Below the pieces are notes generated by a model. That model made no database searches. It was given only the letters and a program-made list of their open reading frames with translations, and was not told the origin of the DNA. The translations under genes were made by a program, and so were the position numbers. This document shows positions 40,645-50,663 of a DNA stretch of 64,000 nt, in pieces. The stretch comes from Bacteroides xylanisolvens XB1A (GTDB taxonomy: Bacteria; Bacteroidota; Bacteroidia; Bacteroidales; Bacteroidaceae), in assembly GCF_000210075.1 (NCBI RefSeq), contig NC_021017.1, positions 1,687,998 through 1,751,997 on the forward strand. The letters are read 5' to 3'. Position 1 is the stretch's first letter. Each line of letters starts with the position of its first letter.

Positions 40645-43600
40645 ATGAGACTCATTTATAATGACGCATTAAACAAACGGATTGCTCCGTACCTGGAAAG
40701 GTTAACGAAAAAGAGAACCAGTTTAGACAAAGAGACAATGACACTGTTGGATGTATTTATGCAATACTTCAACATGGATACCCGGTATGGCACATACAGC
40801 GATAAACTAGAGCCTTGCATCATACATATTATTCAGGAAGAGAAGATAAAGAGTGTTGCCAATCTTTTCGACGGAAAGTTGAACAAAGTGCTCCGTTATC
40901 TATTGGGAGACGAATATGCCAACCTGTTCCACACCTATCTGAAGCTCAAAGCACGGTGTCCGTACACTCATGGATATTCGCGCCGGTCACAGCGGTCGGC
41001 GAATCCCCTTCTGCATTTCAGTCACATCATAGATGCGCTGACGGAATTTCTAAAACTACGTGCCACCGGATTCAGCGAACAAGCCATACTGAACGGAGGA
41101 AACACTCCGGAAGAAATAGAGACATACAAGGATGCGATGAACTGCCAAAACTGGATGGCCGCCCAAATAGCAGAAGGCAACCAGACTGTCATTGAATACC
41201 TCAACAACGTATTGACCAGCGAGAATAATGCCAACCGCCTCAACCAGGGACATCTCCAGGCTATCGCCGTGAGCGGTTACCGCCCGTTGCTGGAACTGGA
41301 AGGGAAGTTACTGCTGGCAGCCAAACTGCAGGAAGGTCTCCGTCAAGCTATCGTGGAAACGATGGACGAAGGATGCCCCGAAAGTTATCTCCATCTGTTC
41401 TCGGTGATCTGCGACAACGGCCTGCAACGATTTGCCTCCGTGAAACGCGGCATTGCAGTCTGTACGGGTATTGGAGAACAAGACAGCAGCGAGCGTATCA
41501 CCAACAAATATGTGGAACTGATCCGCCGTTTTCTGAACGACCGGGAAGAAGCACGCAAAGCCCTCCAAAGCAAAGATACGGTCGAACTTTATCTGGCTCT
41601 ATGGAGTATCGGATTCTACAATACGGAAGAAATCCAGGCACTTGTTCCGGGAATAATTAAAGACGGTGCCAAATATCAGGTGCAGACCTTACTTTACTTT
41701 TTACGCTGTACGCAATACTCCGGCATGAACCACCGCATCAGTAAAGATGCTTTTGAAAAATGGTATAACGAACCGTCGGTAGTGGCGGCTATCCTGCCAC
41801 TGTATCTGTCCGGACTCTATCTTAGCCGGTACGGAGGACATAAGGACGCCCCGTCGCTCCATGATTATTTTGATAGCAAAGAAGAAGCGATCCGTCATTA
41901 TGACTATCTGAAGAACGTCTATCAGTCCATCTCTGCCAAAGAGATTTATTCTCCATACGTATTCCCATGGGAAAGTACAGAGCTCACCCGTTCGGAAATC
42001 GTTCTCAAGATGGCGTATATCACCTGGATGACCAACGATTCTGCATTAAAAGACGATCTTTGCACCTGTCTGCCTTCTTTGGATACCTATATGCGGGCAG
42101 GCTATATCGGCGTCGTATTAAATCCCCCGACCAGCCATTTACAGGAAGAATATGTGCTGCAATCACTGGGCGACCGTTCGCAGGACGTTCGTGACGAAGC
42201 CTACAAAGTATTGTCCGAGATGACTTTGTCGCCCGAACAGAATCAGAAAGTAGAAGAGTTGCTGCGCTTCAAATATAGTGAGATGCGTATCAACGCCATC
42301 AATCTATTGATGAAACAGCCGAAAGAACAATTGTCCGGCAGTATCCGCCGCTTACTAACAGACAAGGTGGCCGAACGCCGCCTAGCCGGATTGGATATGA
42401 TGAAGACTATCCACAACATAGAATTTCTGCAAGATACCTATCAGGAACTGATCCCCACCGTCAAAGAAATTCAGAAACCGAACGCGAAAGAAAAAGTGTT
42501 GATAGAATCTCTGATTGGAGACGGAACGGAAGAAAACACCGCACAGCACTATACCAAAGATAACGGCTTCGGTCTGTACGACCCGGCTCTTGAAGTCAAT
42601 CTGCCGGAAATTACCCAGGACAAAGGATTCAACGTTAAAAAAGCATTCGAATTCATCTGCTTTGGAAGGGCCAAACTCGTTTTCAAAAAACTAAGCAAAT
42701 ACATCGAAACCTACAAGAATGAAGAATTCAAAAATGGTTACGGAGAAGCACGTCTGGTAGGTAACAGTGTCCTGATAAACTGGAGCAACTACGGAGGATT
42801 GAGCGGACTCGGATTCCCGGAATTGTGGAAAGCCTTCTACGAAGAAGAAATAGGAAGCTACGACAAATTGCTGATGATGAGTTTCATGCTTGCATCGACA
42901 GGTACCGCTAAAGACGAAGACGACTCCGACGAGGAAGATGAAGAAGACATCAGGGCAGACCAGAAATCAAGTAATACTTTTGAGCCGCTTGTCAACCGGA
43001 TGTATGCCGGCATCACTTACCGCGGATTGCAAAAAGACCTCCGCAAGATGCCGTACTATGAACAGATGAGTGACATCATCGAAGCACTGGCATACGAATA
43101 CAAAGATGAAGCCGTCTATCAACGACTGGCCGTCAATATGCTGCTCCAACTATTGCCTTTGCTAAATACCAAAAACATCTTCCGCCAGTACACCAGTAAG
43201 CATGCATGGCTTCGGGACAAACTGGAATACGGAGAAAAACAGGTCGTTTATCCGATACATAACAACAAATTCGTGAACTTCTGGCTCGAAATGCCTCAAA
43301 AGCCCATGAATGATGATCTATTTATCCGTTACTTCACAGTGCGCTATCAGCTTTATAAGCTCACCAACTACATGGAGCACACCCCCGAACTAGAGGAAAC
43401 AGACTCTTATCTTCATGCCACAGACTTCGCCCGTGCCTGGATGATGGGAATCATCCCGACAGAGGAAGTATACCGTGAAATGATGGGACGCATCAGCTCT
43501 CCCAGCCAGATCAAAGCAATCACTATGGTATTGAACGACAACGTTCGTTTCAACAAGGAAAAAGAAAGATACGCCGATATCAAAAACATCGACTTCTCCC

Positions 43601-45705
43601 TCTTCCGTTCCCTCGTCCAAAAGGTGGTAGACCGGATTCTTGAAATTGAATTAAAACGTGGAGACTCCGAGACACAAGTCACCTCCCTTGCAGAAGAACT
43701 AAGCTACGTCTATGGAGCTGAAACATTTATCCGTATTCTGCAAGCATTCGGCAAAGATACTTTCATACGTGACAGTTACAACTGGGGCAGCACCAAACGG
43801 GGTGTATTGAGCAGTCTGCTCCATGCTTGTCATCCCCTGCCTACGGACACCAGCGAGAATCTGAAGAAACTGGCGAAACAAGCCGAAATCAGCGACGAGC
43901 GACTGGTAGAAGCCGCCATGTTCGCCCCACAATGGATTGAACTGACTGAAAAGGCAATAGGCTGGAAAGGACTGACAAGTGCAGCCTATTATTTCCACGC
44001 CCACACCAATGAAACGTGTGACGACAAGAAGAAAGCGATTATCGCCCGCTACACCCCCATCAACGTAGATGACCTGCGGGAAGGTGCTTTTGACATCGAC
44101 TGGTTCAAAGATGCATTTAAGACAATTGGCAAGCAACGCTTCGAAGTGGTCTACAATGCCGCCAAATATATTTCATGCAGCAACAGCCATACCCGTGCCC
44201 GTAAGTTTGCCGATGCTACCAACGGTGCAGTGAAGGCGGCAGATATAAAGAAAGAAATAATAGCCAAGCGCAACAAAGACTTATTGATGAGCTACGGCCT
44301 CATCCCATTGGGACGGAAGCCGGATAAAGAACTGCTGGATCGTTATCAATACCTGCAAAAGTTCCTGAAAGAGAGCAAGGAATTCGGTGCTCAAAGACAG
44401 GAAAGCGAAAAGAAAGCGGTAAACATCGCTCTGCAAAACCTGGCACGCAACTCCGGTTACGGAGACGTTACCCGCCTGACCTGGAGCATGGAAACCGAAC
44501 TGATTAAAGAACTTCTTCCCTACCTGTCCCCCAAAGAGATAGACGGCGTAGAAGTGTATGTACAAATCAACGAGGAAGGTAAATCGGAGATTAAGCAAAT
44601 CAAAGACGGCAAAGAGCTCAACAGCATGCCTGCCAAGCTGAAAAAGCATCCGTATATAGAAGAACTGAAAGCAGTACACAAAAAGCTGAAAGACCAGTAC
44701 ACCCGTTCGCGCATCATGCTGGAACAGGCGATGGAAGACTGCACTCATTTTGAAGAAAACGAATTGCGCAAGCTGATGCAGAATCCTGTTATCTGGCCAT
44801 TACTGAAACATCTCGTCTTCATCTGCAACGGACAGACGGGCTTCTACACCGATGGATTGCTGATTACAGTAAATGCCGTTTGCCTCCCGTTAAAACCGAA
44901 AGACGAGTTACGCATCGCGCACCCCACAGACCTGTATACAAGCGGAGACTGGCATGCTTATCAAAAATTCCTGTTCGATAAATCAATCCGCCAACCTTTC
45001 AAACAGGTATTCCGCGAACTTTACGTTCCGACTCCGGAAGAAATAGAAGCCACTCAATCCCGCCGCTATGCCGGCAACCAGATCCAACCGCAGAAAACGG
45101 TTGCCGTACTGAAAGGCCGTCGCTGGGTAGCCGACTATGAAGACGGTCTCCAAAAGATCTATTACAAAGAGAACATCATCGCCACCATCTATGCGATGGC
45201 AGACTGGTTCTCTCCTGCCGACATCGAAGCTCCGACATTAGAATATGTCTGCTTCCACAACCGCAAAGACTACAAGTTAATGAAAATCTCGGAGATTCCT
45301 CCTGTCATCTTCTCCGAAGTAATGAGAGACGTAGACCTGGCAGTAAGCGTAGCCCATGCCGGAAGCGTTGACCCGGAAACCAGCCACTCTACCATCGAGA
45401 TGCGCAGCGTACTGGTGGAACTGACGATGCCGTTGTTTCATTTCAAGAACGTGACAATAAAAGGAAGTTTTGCTCACATCGAAGGTAAACTGGGTAAGTA
45501 CAATATTCATCTGGGCAGCGGTGTGATCCATCAGGAAGGTGGTGCACAGATAGCCGTTCTTCCGGTACATTCGCAAAATCGCGGACGCCTGTTCCTGCCT
45601 TTCGTAGATGAAGATCCGAAGACTGCCGAAATACTGACTAAGATTATCTTCTTTGCAGAAGACGATAAGATAAAAGATCCGAGCATTCTGAACCAAATCA
45701 AATAG
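40645..45705 (+). CDS. Giant DUF4132/MolR-like protein
   Basis: 1686 aa from ATG 40645 (MRLIYNDALNKRIAPYLERL); the frame opens earlier at 40504 inside the preceding gene, without start signals. No signal peptide or membrane helix. The first ~800 residues are alpha-helical, HEAT-like (e.g. RSQDVRDEAYKVLSEMTL), then comes an acidic strip DEDDSDEEDEEDIRADQ near 755-770, and the C-terminal ~700 residues carry the DUF4132-type block (ARNSGYGDVTRLTWSMETEL, LKGRRWVADYEDGLQKIYYK, HLGSGVIHQEGGAQIAVLP). E. coli YehI/MolR relatives are annotated as molybdate-related regulators, without good evidence. In other genera DUF4132 genes accompany MoxR AAA+ ATPases and VWA proteins; those are absent here. Function unknown. 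Confidence 0.75.
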   Translation: MRLIYNDALNKRIAPYLERLTKKRTSLDKETMTLLDVFMQYFNMDTRYGTYSDKLEPCIIHIIQEEKIKSVANLFDGKLNKVLRYLLGDEYANLFHTYLKLKARCPYTHGYSRRSQRSANPLLHFSHIIDALTEFLKLRATGFSEQAILNGGNTPEEIETYKDAMNCQNWMAAQIAEGNQTVIEYLNNVLTSENNANRLNQGHLQAIAVSGYRPLLELEGKLLLAAKLQEGLRQAIVETMDEGCPESYLHLFSVICDNGLQRFASVKRGIAVCTGIGEQDSSERITNKYVELIRRFLNDREEARKALQSKDTVELYLALWSIGFYNTEEIQALVPGIIKDGAKYQVQTLLYFLRCTQYSGMNHRISKDAFEKWYNEPSVVAAILPLYLSGLYLSRYGGHKDAPSLHDYFDSKEEAIRHYDYLKNVYQSISAKEIYSPYVFPWESTELTRSEIVLKMAYITWMTNDSALKDDLCTCLPSLDTYMRAGYIGVVLNPPTSHLQEEYVLQSLGDRSQDVRDEAYKVLSEMTLSPEQNQKVEELLRFKYSEMRINAINLLMKQPKEQLSGSIRRLLTDKVAERRLAGLDMMKTIHNIEFLQDTYQELIPTVKEIQKPNAKEKVLIESLIGDGTEENTAQHYTKDNGFGLYDPALEVNLPEITQDKGFNVKKAFEFICFGRAKLVFKKLSKYIETYKNEEFKNGYGEARLVGNSVLINWSNYGGLSGLGFPELWKAFYEEEIGSYDKLLMMSFMLASTGTAKDEDDSDEEDEEDIRADQKSSNTFEPLVNRMYAGITYRGLQKDLRKMPYYEQMSDIIEALAYEYKDEAVYQRLAVNMLLQLLPLLNTKNIFRQYTSKHAWLRDKLEYGEKQVVYPIHNNKFVNFWLEMPQKPMNDDLFIRYFTVRYQLYKLTNYMEHTPELEETDSYLHATDFARAWMMGIIPTEEVYREMMGRISSPSQIKAITMVLNDNVRFNKEKERYADIKNIDFSLFRSLVQKVVDRILEIELKRGDSETQVTSLAEELSYVYGAETFIRILQAFGKDTFIRDSYNWGSTKRGVLSSLLHACHPLPTDTSENLKKLAKQAEISDERLVEAAMFAPQWIELTEKAIGWKGLTSAAYYFHAHTNETCDDKKKAIIARYTPINVDDLREGAFDIDWFKDAFKTIGKQRFEVVYNAAKYISCSNSHTRARKFADATNGAVKAADIKKEIIAKRNKDLLMSYGLIPLGRKPDKELLDRYQYLQKFLKESKEFGAQRQESEKKAVNIALQNLARNSGYGDVTRLTWSMETELIKELLPYLSPKEIDGVEVYVQINEEGKSEIKQIKDGKELNSMPAKLKKHPYIEELKAVHKKLKDQYTRSRIMLEQAMEDCTHFEENELRKLMQNPVIWPLLKHLVFICNGQTGFYTDGLLITVNAVCLPLKPKDELRIAHPTDLYTSGDWHAYQKFLFDKSIRQPFKQVFRELYVPTPEEIEATQSRRYAGNQIQPQKTVAVLKGRRWVADYEDGLQKIYYKENIIATIYAMADWFSPADIEAPTLEYVCFHNRKDYKLMKISEIPPVIFSEVMRDVDLAVSVAHAGSVDPETSHSTIEMRSVLVELTMPLFHFKNVTIKGSFAHIEGKLGKYNIHLGSGVIHQEGGAQIAVLPVHSQNRGRLFLPFVDEDPKTAEILTKIIFFAEDDKIKDPSILNQIK

Positions 45706-45712
45706 TAAAGAG

Positions 45713-46186
45713 ATGGCAGAAAATTTAATCATCCACACAGGAAGCAAGGAAGAAAAGTATCGGGAGTTACTTCCGCAACTGCATGCTTTGGTAAGTACGG
45801 AAGCAGATCTCATTGCCAATCTTGCCAACATGGCAGCAGCCTTAAAGCAGACTTTCGGTTTCTTCTGGGTAGGCTTTTACCTTGTGAAAGAGGAAGAACT
45901 CGTACTGGGTCCGTTTCAAGGCCCCATTGCCTGCACTCGCATCCGCTTTGGCAGAGGAGTTTGCGGAACCGCTTGGAAAGAAGCCCGTACACTGATTGTT
46001 CCTGATGTAGAGCAGTTTCCCGGACACATAGCCTGTAGTTCGGACTCGAAATCGGAAATAGTAGTACCGATCCTCAAGCAGGGGAAAGTTGCCGGGGTGC
46101 TGGATATCGACAGTGATACATTGGATAGCTTCGACACTATCGACGCACGCTATCTGGAAGAGATTTGCACGTATATTGTATTATAA
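45713..46186 (+). CDS. msrC: GAF-domain free methionine-(R)-sulfoxide reductase
   Basis: 157 aa, a single GAF domain. The three fRMsr cysteines are at 74 (GPIACTRI), 84 (GRGVCGTAW) and 108 (GHIACSS), with the 10- and 24-residue spacing of the E. coli enzyme, and the SEIVVPI block follows. It reduces free methionine-(R)-sulfoxide in the cytosol with thioredoxin. It begins 7 nt after the DUF4132 gene and is probably co-transcribed. Two strong hairpins follow. Confidence 0.93.
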   Translation: MAENLIIHTGSKEEKYRELLPQLHALVSTEADLIANLANMAAALKQTFGFFWVGFYLVKEEELVLGPFQGPIACTRIRFGRGVCGTAWKEARTLIVPDVEQFPGHIACSSDSKSEIVVPILKQGKVAGVLDIDSDTLDSFDTIDARYLEEICTYIVL

Positions 46187-46207
46187 AATAACGGCATAAA
46201 CATCCTG

Positions 46208-46249
46208 AAAAAACGGAGGCTCTGATTGAATGAATCAGAGCCTCCGTTT
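46208..46249 (-). terminator. Inner hairpin of a bidirectional terminator (17-bp stem)
   Basis: AAACGGAGGCTCTGATT (46211-46227) pairs with AATCAGAGCCTCCGTTT (46233-46249). On the minus strand it ends in a T-run (complement of the A-run 46208-46213), so it terminates transcripts of cbpA-cbpM. Confidence 0.85.
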
Positions 46250-46254
46250 ACTAT

Positions 46255-46297
46255 AAATAGAGCCTCTGTTCGAATCAAACAGAGGCTCTATTTTTTT
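46255..46297 (+). terminator. Outer hairpin of a bidirectional terminator (16-bp stem)
   Basis: AAATAGAGCCTCTGTT (46255-46270) pairs with AACAGAGGCTCTATTT (46278-46293), followed by seven Ts on the plus strand, so it terminates msrC. Both hairpins share the core GAGGCTCTG/CAGAGCCTC, as if duplicated and inverted. Confidence 0.85.
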
Positions 46298-46619
46298 ACC
46301 AGTCCATATCTTCTATTTCCCGTTCCCGGTACAGCAAAAGTTGTTTGCGAAGCGAACGCATTTCGTGCCTCATATCTTCCATCCTTTCCAGCAAATGATG
46401 AATGGCATCGATACCTTCCATGTTGATGGATAAGTCATAGTACATTCTGCTATAACGTTCCACGTTCGGGAGTTCCGACAAAAGCAGATAATGTTCACCG
46501 CCTTCGGTATGCACGTTAATCAAACCGCCCTCTTCCAACATTTCGATGAATGAAGGCTCAATATGACATTTGTGACAGTATTCACTGACAATTATTAATT
46601 CGGTCTGCATAGTACTCAT
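46296..46619 (-). CDS. cbpM: Chaperone modulator CbpM-like protein
   Basis: 107 aa. Small MerR-related protein: an N-terminal helix-turn-helix-like part (VSEYCHKCHIEPSFIEMLEEG, GGEHYLLLSELPNVERYSRM) and a C-terminal coiled coil (GIDAIHHLLERMEDMRHEMR). Begins 6 nt after the DnaJ-type gene. In E. coli CbpM inhibits the J-domain of CbpA. Context and length make the assignment likely. A second in-frame ATG is at 46610. Confidence 0.85.
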   Translation of the reverse strand: MSTMQTELIIVSEYCHKCHIEPSFIEMLEEGGLINVHTEGGEHYLLLSELPNVERYSRMYYDLSINMEGIDAIHHLLERMEDMRHEMRSLRKQLLLYREREIEDMDW

Positions 46620-46624
46620 TCATT

Positions 46625-47590
46625 TTAGTTCATACTCTGTAATTGACGGAACAACTCTTTCTGTTTGTCGGTCAAGTTCGTAGGAATCTTGACAGAATAG
46701 GTCACAATCAAGTCACCGAATTGTCCTTCCTTCTTATAAACCGGGAATCCTTTACCTTTCAGACGGACTTTCGTACCGTTCTGCGTTTCCGGTTTTATCT
46801 TCAGTTTCACTTTACCGTCCAGCGTGTCGACTACTTTCTCGCCTCCCAATACGGCAGAGTAAAGATCTACCTCCACATCTATGTACAGATCGTCGCCCAG
46901 GCGTTTGAACACCGGGTCTTCGGCTATAACGAACGTAATGTACAAGTCGCCCGCAGGTCCTCCGTTGACACCTTCGGCTCCGTAGCCTTTCAGTTTAATA
47001 ACCTGTCCGTCGGCTACACCGGCAGGGATAGTGATACGTACCTGTTTACCATTTACAGTCAATATCTGCTTATGCGTTTGAGCAGCATCACGAAGGGAAA
47101 GATGAAGTTCGGCATTAAAGTCCTGTCCGCGGAATCCCGCAGAACCTTGTCCTCTTCCTCCCCGATGTCCGAACATTGATTCGAAGAAATCGGAAAATCC
47201 ACTAGCGTTGCCACCGGAAAATCCTTCTCCATCGGAACTATACCAATAGGTTCCGTTACCGTCGGAGAAACCCTGACCCGCACCGCCGAATCCGCCGAAA
47301 CCTCCTGCACCGCCAAAGCCTCCGGCTTGTTGCTGTGCACGTTTCTGCGCTTCGAATTCATCGGCATGCTTCCAATGTTCTCCGTACTCATCATACTTTT
47401 TACGTTTCTCGGGGTCACTCAGTACTTCATTGGCTTCGTTGATTTCCTGAAATTTATCCTTTGCACTAGGGTCATTAGGATTCAAATCAGGGTGATATTT
47501 CCGGGCCAACTTACGAAAAGCCTTTTTGATATCATCCTGAGAAGCACTTTTGTCTACTCCAAGAATCTTGTAATAATCTATATAGGCCAT
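46625..47590 (-). CDS. cbpA: Class II DnaJ/CbpA-type co-chaperone
   Basis: 321 aa. J-domain 3-70 with KYHPDLNP (HPD motif), a Gly/Phe-rich linker (about 88-155) and the two-part DnaJ_C domain (about 165-315); no zinc-finger cysteine repeats, which separates it from DnaJ. The neighbour CbpM supports CbpA. It stimulates Hsp70 (DnaK) ATPase. No upstream partner gene; the leader toward the 47685 gene has no obvious promoter. Confidence 0.92.
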   Translation of the reverse strand: MAYIDYYKILGVDKSASQDDIKKAFRKLARKYHPDLNPNDPSAKDKFQEINEANEVLSDPEKRKKYDEYGEHWKHADEFEAQKRAQQQAGGFGGAGGFGGFGGAGQGFSDGNGTYWYSSDGEGFSGGNASGFSDFFESMFGHRGGRGQGSAGFRGQDFNAELHLSLRDAAQTHKQILTVNGKQVRITIPAGVADGQVIKLKGYGAEGVNGGPAGDLYITFVIAEDPVFKRLGDDLYIDVEVDLYSAVLGGEKVVDTLDGKVKLKIKPETQNGTKVRLKGKGFPVYKKEGQFGDLIVTYSVKIPTNLTDKQKELFRQLQSMN

Positions 47591-47684
47591 GTTTTATGAA
47601 TTTAATCGTTCATACATCATACGGCAAATAACACGCCAATCACGCTTTTGGATGCAAAAATTAACAAGGATTAATACCTAATAC

Positions 47685-49388
47685 TTAATACTTGATATTC
47701 CTCTTTTCCAGCATCTGGAAGTCTTGCTTCTTCATACCCAAATCATCCAGCGGACGGGGTTCGTTGTGATCGTTCAGATAAACTCTCGGTTTTAGGACGT
47801 AGTGCGGAGCCGTTACAGATTGCGAATCATCCCGGTAAGGAGTTTCTATTCCGGCTAAAGACAACATGGTCGGGAAGAAAGAGCTGCTGGAAGAAACATT
47901 CTTATCCTTATTATCAATGGCGGTATCCCAGTATTCGGGATAGGTTTCAAGGTAGTTGTCGGACATCCAGATGAGGAACGGCACGTGAAGTTGATAATAA
48001 GAAGGTACGGGAGAAGCGTGGAGGAACAGATGGCGGGAATCGTCGAAAATATCCTCACCATGATCGGAAGTGTAGAGCATGGCGGCATCTATCTGCTGTT
48101 TTTCCAACATGTGGATAAGGCGTGACAAGAAACCGTCCGTATAACGGATGGAGTTGTCATAGGCATTGACCAGGTTATCCCGGTATTTTCTTTCTGCTTC
48201 CATCGGATAATCGGGCGTAAAGAAAGCACTTTCCGACGGGTAACGTTCGCGGTAATTAAAGTGAGAACCGTAGGTATGGAGCACGATAAATTGTTTCGTC
48301 GCACCTTTAGCCAGTTCCTGCTCCACCAATTTCAGAAGTTCGTCGTCAGAAGGATTATAGGAGGAACTGACAGAATCTTCTTTTATAAAATCGTACGTAT
48401 CGGCTTCCATTCCGAAGAAGTCAATAAACGAATGGTTGTAACGTTGGTTGGAGAAAAAGGCTGTCCGGAAACCTGCCTCTTTAAAGGCAGTGATGATTCC
48501 CTTCTGATGATAGATAGAATCGTAGTTGCAGGCGGTAGCGTCCGACATCAACATGGGGACACTTTTATGTGTCGTATTCGACTCTGTCAGTACTTTCGGG
48601 AAAGCAATCAGACCCGGTTGCCGGGATAAAAGAGGGTTCGTTTCACGTTCGTAACCATACAGTTGCCAGTTCAGGGCACGGGAGGTTTCTCCTACAACCA
48701 TTACGTATACTTCCCGTTTCTCTTTCGGATGCGTAGGCAGGGCATGGAAAGTAAAATCCTTCGAAGTACGGTGATAATTCTGCGTCAAGGCGGTTCGTTG
48801 GAAGGCAAGACCTACGTTATAACACACGTTCAGCGGATATAAATCGGACTTCAACTCATATCCCGGGTCCTGCATATATGCTCCGGCAAGGCTAAGGAGG
48901 GAGATTCCAAAGACTATGGAGGCTCTCTTCCGTTCTCTGCGGATAAATTCTGCCGTAAGTTTCCGCTTACGTACAATTGAAATGGTCCCTAATATCAGGG
49001 CAGGTACGTAGAGTATGATGACAGCAATAATGGCAGGTGTGAGATTATCAAGCAATTCGAGGGCTTCACTCGAATTGGTAGTCACCAGGTTCAGAAACAT
49101 ATCGACAGCGATAATGGACTGGCCGAACAAATAAAGCAATACAATCTGAAAGGCTCCGAAAAACAGGAACAGGAATAAAATCCAAAGCATCTTGCCACAG
49201 TTTCTCGACAAAGTCATCAACAGATAATAGCAGCCGAAAGGCAAAAGCACATTACACACCTTTGCCATCAACGGTAAAGGCTCTGTCAAACAGAGCACAA
49301 GGTTGGGTACTATCAAGATGAAGAGGAACAGATAAAACAAATGTTCCTGATTCTCCAACCAATTCTTTATATTCTTAAAAAGCTTCAT
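47685..49388 (-). CDS. Phosphoethanolamine transferase-like membrane enzyme (EptA family)
   Basis: 567 aa from ATG 49388; an upstream TTG at 49424 gives a 12-residue extension inside the preceding gene and is less likely. Five N-terminal membrane helices (about 15-160), then a periplasmic alkaline-phosphatase-like domain: YVMVVGETSRALN with the nucleophilic Thr, LHTYGSHFNYRERYP, and the metal site YTSDHGEDIFDDSRHLFLHASP. It transfers phosphoethanolamine to lipid A or another glycan acceptor. It overlaps by 14 nt the preceding Omp85-like gene and is expressed with it. Confidence 0.9.
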   Translation of the reverse strand: MKLFKNIKNWLENQEHLFYLFLFILIVPNLVLCLTEPLPLMAKVCNVLLPFGCYYLLMTLSRNCGKMLWILFLFLFFGAFQIVLLYLFGQSIIAVDMFLNLVTTNSSEALELLDNLTPAIIAVIILYVPALILGTISIVRKRKLTAEFIRRERKRASIVFGISLLSLAGAYMQDPGYELKSDLYPLNVCYNVGLAFQRTALTQNYHRTSKDFTFHALPTHPKEKREVYVMVVGETSRALNWQLYGYERETNPLLSRQPGLIAFPKVLTESNTTHKSVPMLMSDATACNYDSIYHQKGIITAFKEAGFRTAFFSNQRYNHSFIDFFGMEADTYDFIKEDSVSSSYNPSDDELLKLVEQELAKGATKQFIVLHTYGSHFNYRERYPSESAFFTPDYPMEAERKYRDNLVNAYDNSIRYTDGFLSRLIHMLEKQQIDAAMLYTSDHGEDIFDDSRHLFLHASPVPSYYQLHVPFLIWMSDNYLETYPEYWDTAIDNKDKNVSSSSSFFPTMLSLAGIETPYRDDSQSVTAPHYVLKPRVYLNDHNEPRPLDDLGMKKQDFQMLEKRNIKY

Positions 49389-50574
49389 TGATATTAAAAA
49401 TAAATCCGGTCTGGTGTTTGCCAAACCCTAAATCCAAACGTACATTTACTCTCTTCTTAAACTCCCAACGATAACCGAAACCATAATTAGGCAGAATATG
49501 CTTCGGAGTAAACTCGGAGAGTCGTGGAAAAATCGTTCCCGCTCCTGCCCATACTGCTATTCCATTCCGTTTCCAGACGTGTTGCCGGAGTTCTATTTGC
49601 GCATCCATTGCTCCTTTGTCCCGATAGCGTCCTTCGTAATATCCGCGCATGGAGTAAGAGCTTCCCAGCGTTGCCATCAATCCCCACGGGGTATCGCCAT
49701 AGGTAAGCAATGTGTGGAATTGTCCTGCCAGCACTCCGCCTTTCCATACGGGCTGATAATAGCTAGTAGTCAGTTCGGTGCTGCTAAACGCATATTTATT
49801 GCCGAGAAAAGCCGGGCTGAATCGCTGGTCTATCCGCAAGTAATAGCCGTAAGATGCATTTGTCAGGAAATCACGTGAATCGTAAAGGAGAGAAAGTCCC
49901 AGGCTGGTGTTGGTGGTCCGTGCCGCCATCCCTTCCCATAGTTCCGGTTTATCAAAGTCCCGCCCGTCAATATAATCGAATATGGTCATCGGGCCGATGT
50001 AGAAGTTCTTTGCCAGCCGGAACATAAAATCGACTTTCACCTGTGCTTGAAAACGTTTATAGTCGCTTTCATTATCAGAGTTGACTCCATTGTCATATCC
50101 CCGTCCCCAATACAGGCTGGGGAAAGAATAGAAATAGAGATTGTAATTCAAGCGGTATTTGTCTTGCGGAAACAGATGGTTCCCACGGATTCCCAACAGA
50201 TAGAAGCCGACCGTCGACACATCTCCGTAAAGAGAGACATTGGAAGGAGGAAGAAGCGAATCGTTCCGATCGGTGCGATATAGTCCGGCTGCCACCAGTC
50301 CGAGTCCGAACTTGGTGTCACTGGAGTAGTGAGGACCACCTATCACACTGAAATCAAACTTTTTATTCTTTTTTTCCTTATTGGCGTCATTGAAGTAATC
50401 AAGAAACTTTTTAAAGAAGCTGCGCTTTGCCGGAATGGAATCTTCCATGGTTGCAGATATAGAATCCTCCGGCAGTTCAATTTTAGTAGAATGCAGCTGT
50501 GCGCCCAACGGGGTTTGTGTCAACAACAAAAGCGCGAATATGATTAGCCTGTTCTGTCTAGTATTCATAATCAT
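49375..50574 (-). CDS. BamA/TamA-family outer-membrane protein (Omp85-like barrel)
   Basis: 399 aa. Signal peptide (about 1-25, cleavage after LGAQ), a charged segment (about 55-70), then a 16-stranded Omp85 barrel without POTRA repeats. Family blocks: GGPHYSSDTKFGLGLVAAGLY, GSSYSMRGYYEGRYRDKG (the Omp85 RGY motif) and the C-terminal GFGKHQTGFIFNINEAF. Two Met codons (50574, 50568) are possible. It is co-transcribed with an EptA-like gene, so it may act at the outer membrane in lipid or lipoprotein surface traffic; this is inference. Confidence 0.88.
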   Translation of the reverse strand: MIMNTRQNRLIIFALLLLTQTPLGAQLHSTKIELPEDSISATMEDSIPAKRSFFKKFLDYFNDANKEKKNKKFDFSVIGGPHYSSDTKFGLGLVAAGLYRTDRNDSLLPPSNVSLYGDVSTVGFYLLGIRGNHLFPQDKYRLNYNLYFYSFPSLYWGRGYDNGVNSDNESDYKRFQAQVKVDFMFRLAKNFYIGPMTIFDYIDGRDFDKPELWEGMAARTTNTSLGLSLLYDSRDFLTNASYGYYLRIDQRFSPAFLGNKYAFSSTELTTSYYQPVWKGGVLAGQFHTLLTYGDTPWGLMATLGSSYSMRGYYEGRYRDKGAMDAQIELRQHVWKRNGIAVWAGAGTIFPRLSEFTPKHILPNYGFGYRWEFKKRVNVRLDLGFGKHQTGFIFNINEAF

Positions 50575-50663
50575 AAGAAGTAGAAAACTTTGCGGACAAA
50601 GTTAGTTTCAAACTTCTTATTACAACAGAGTTTCAGAGGCTTTTGTTGTCCTGAATTTCCTTT

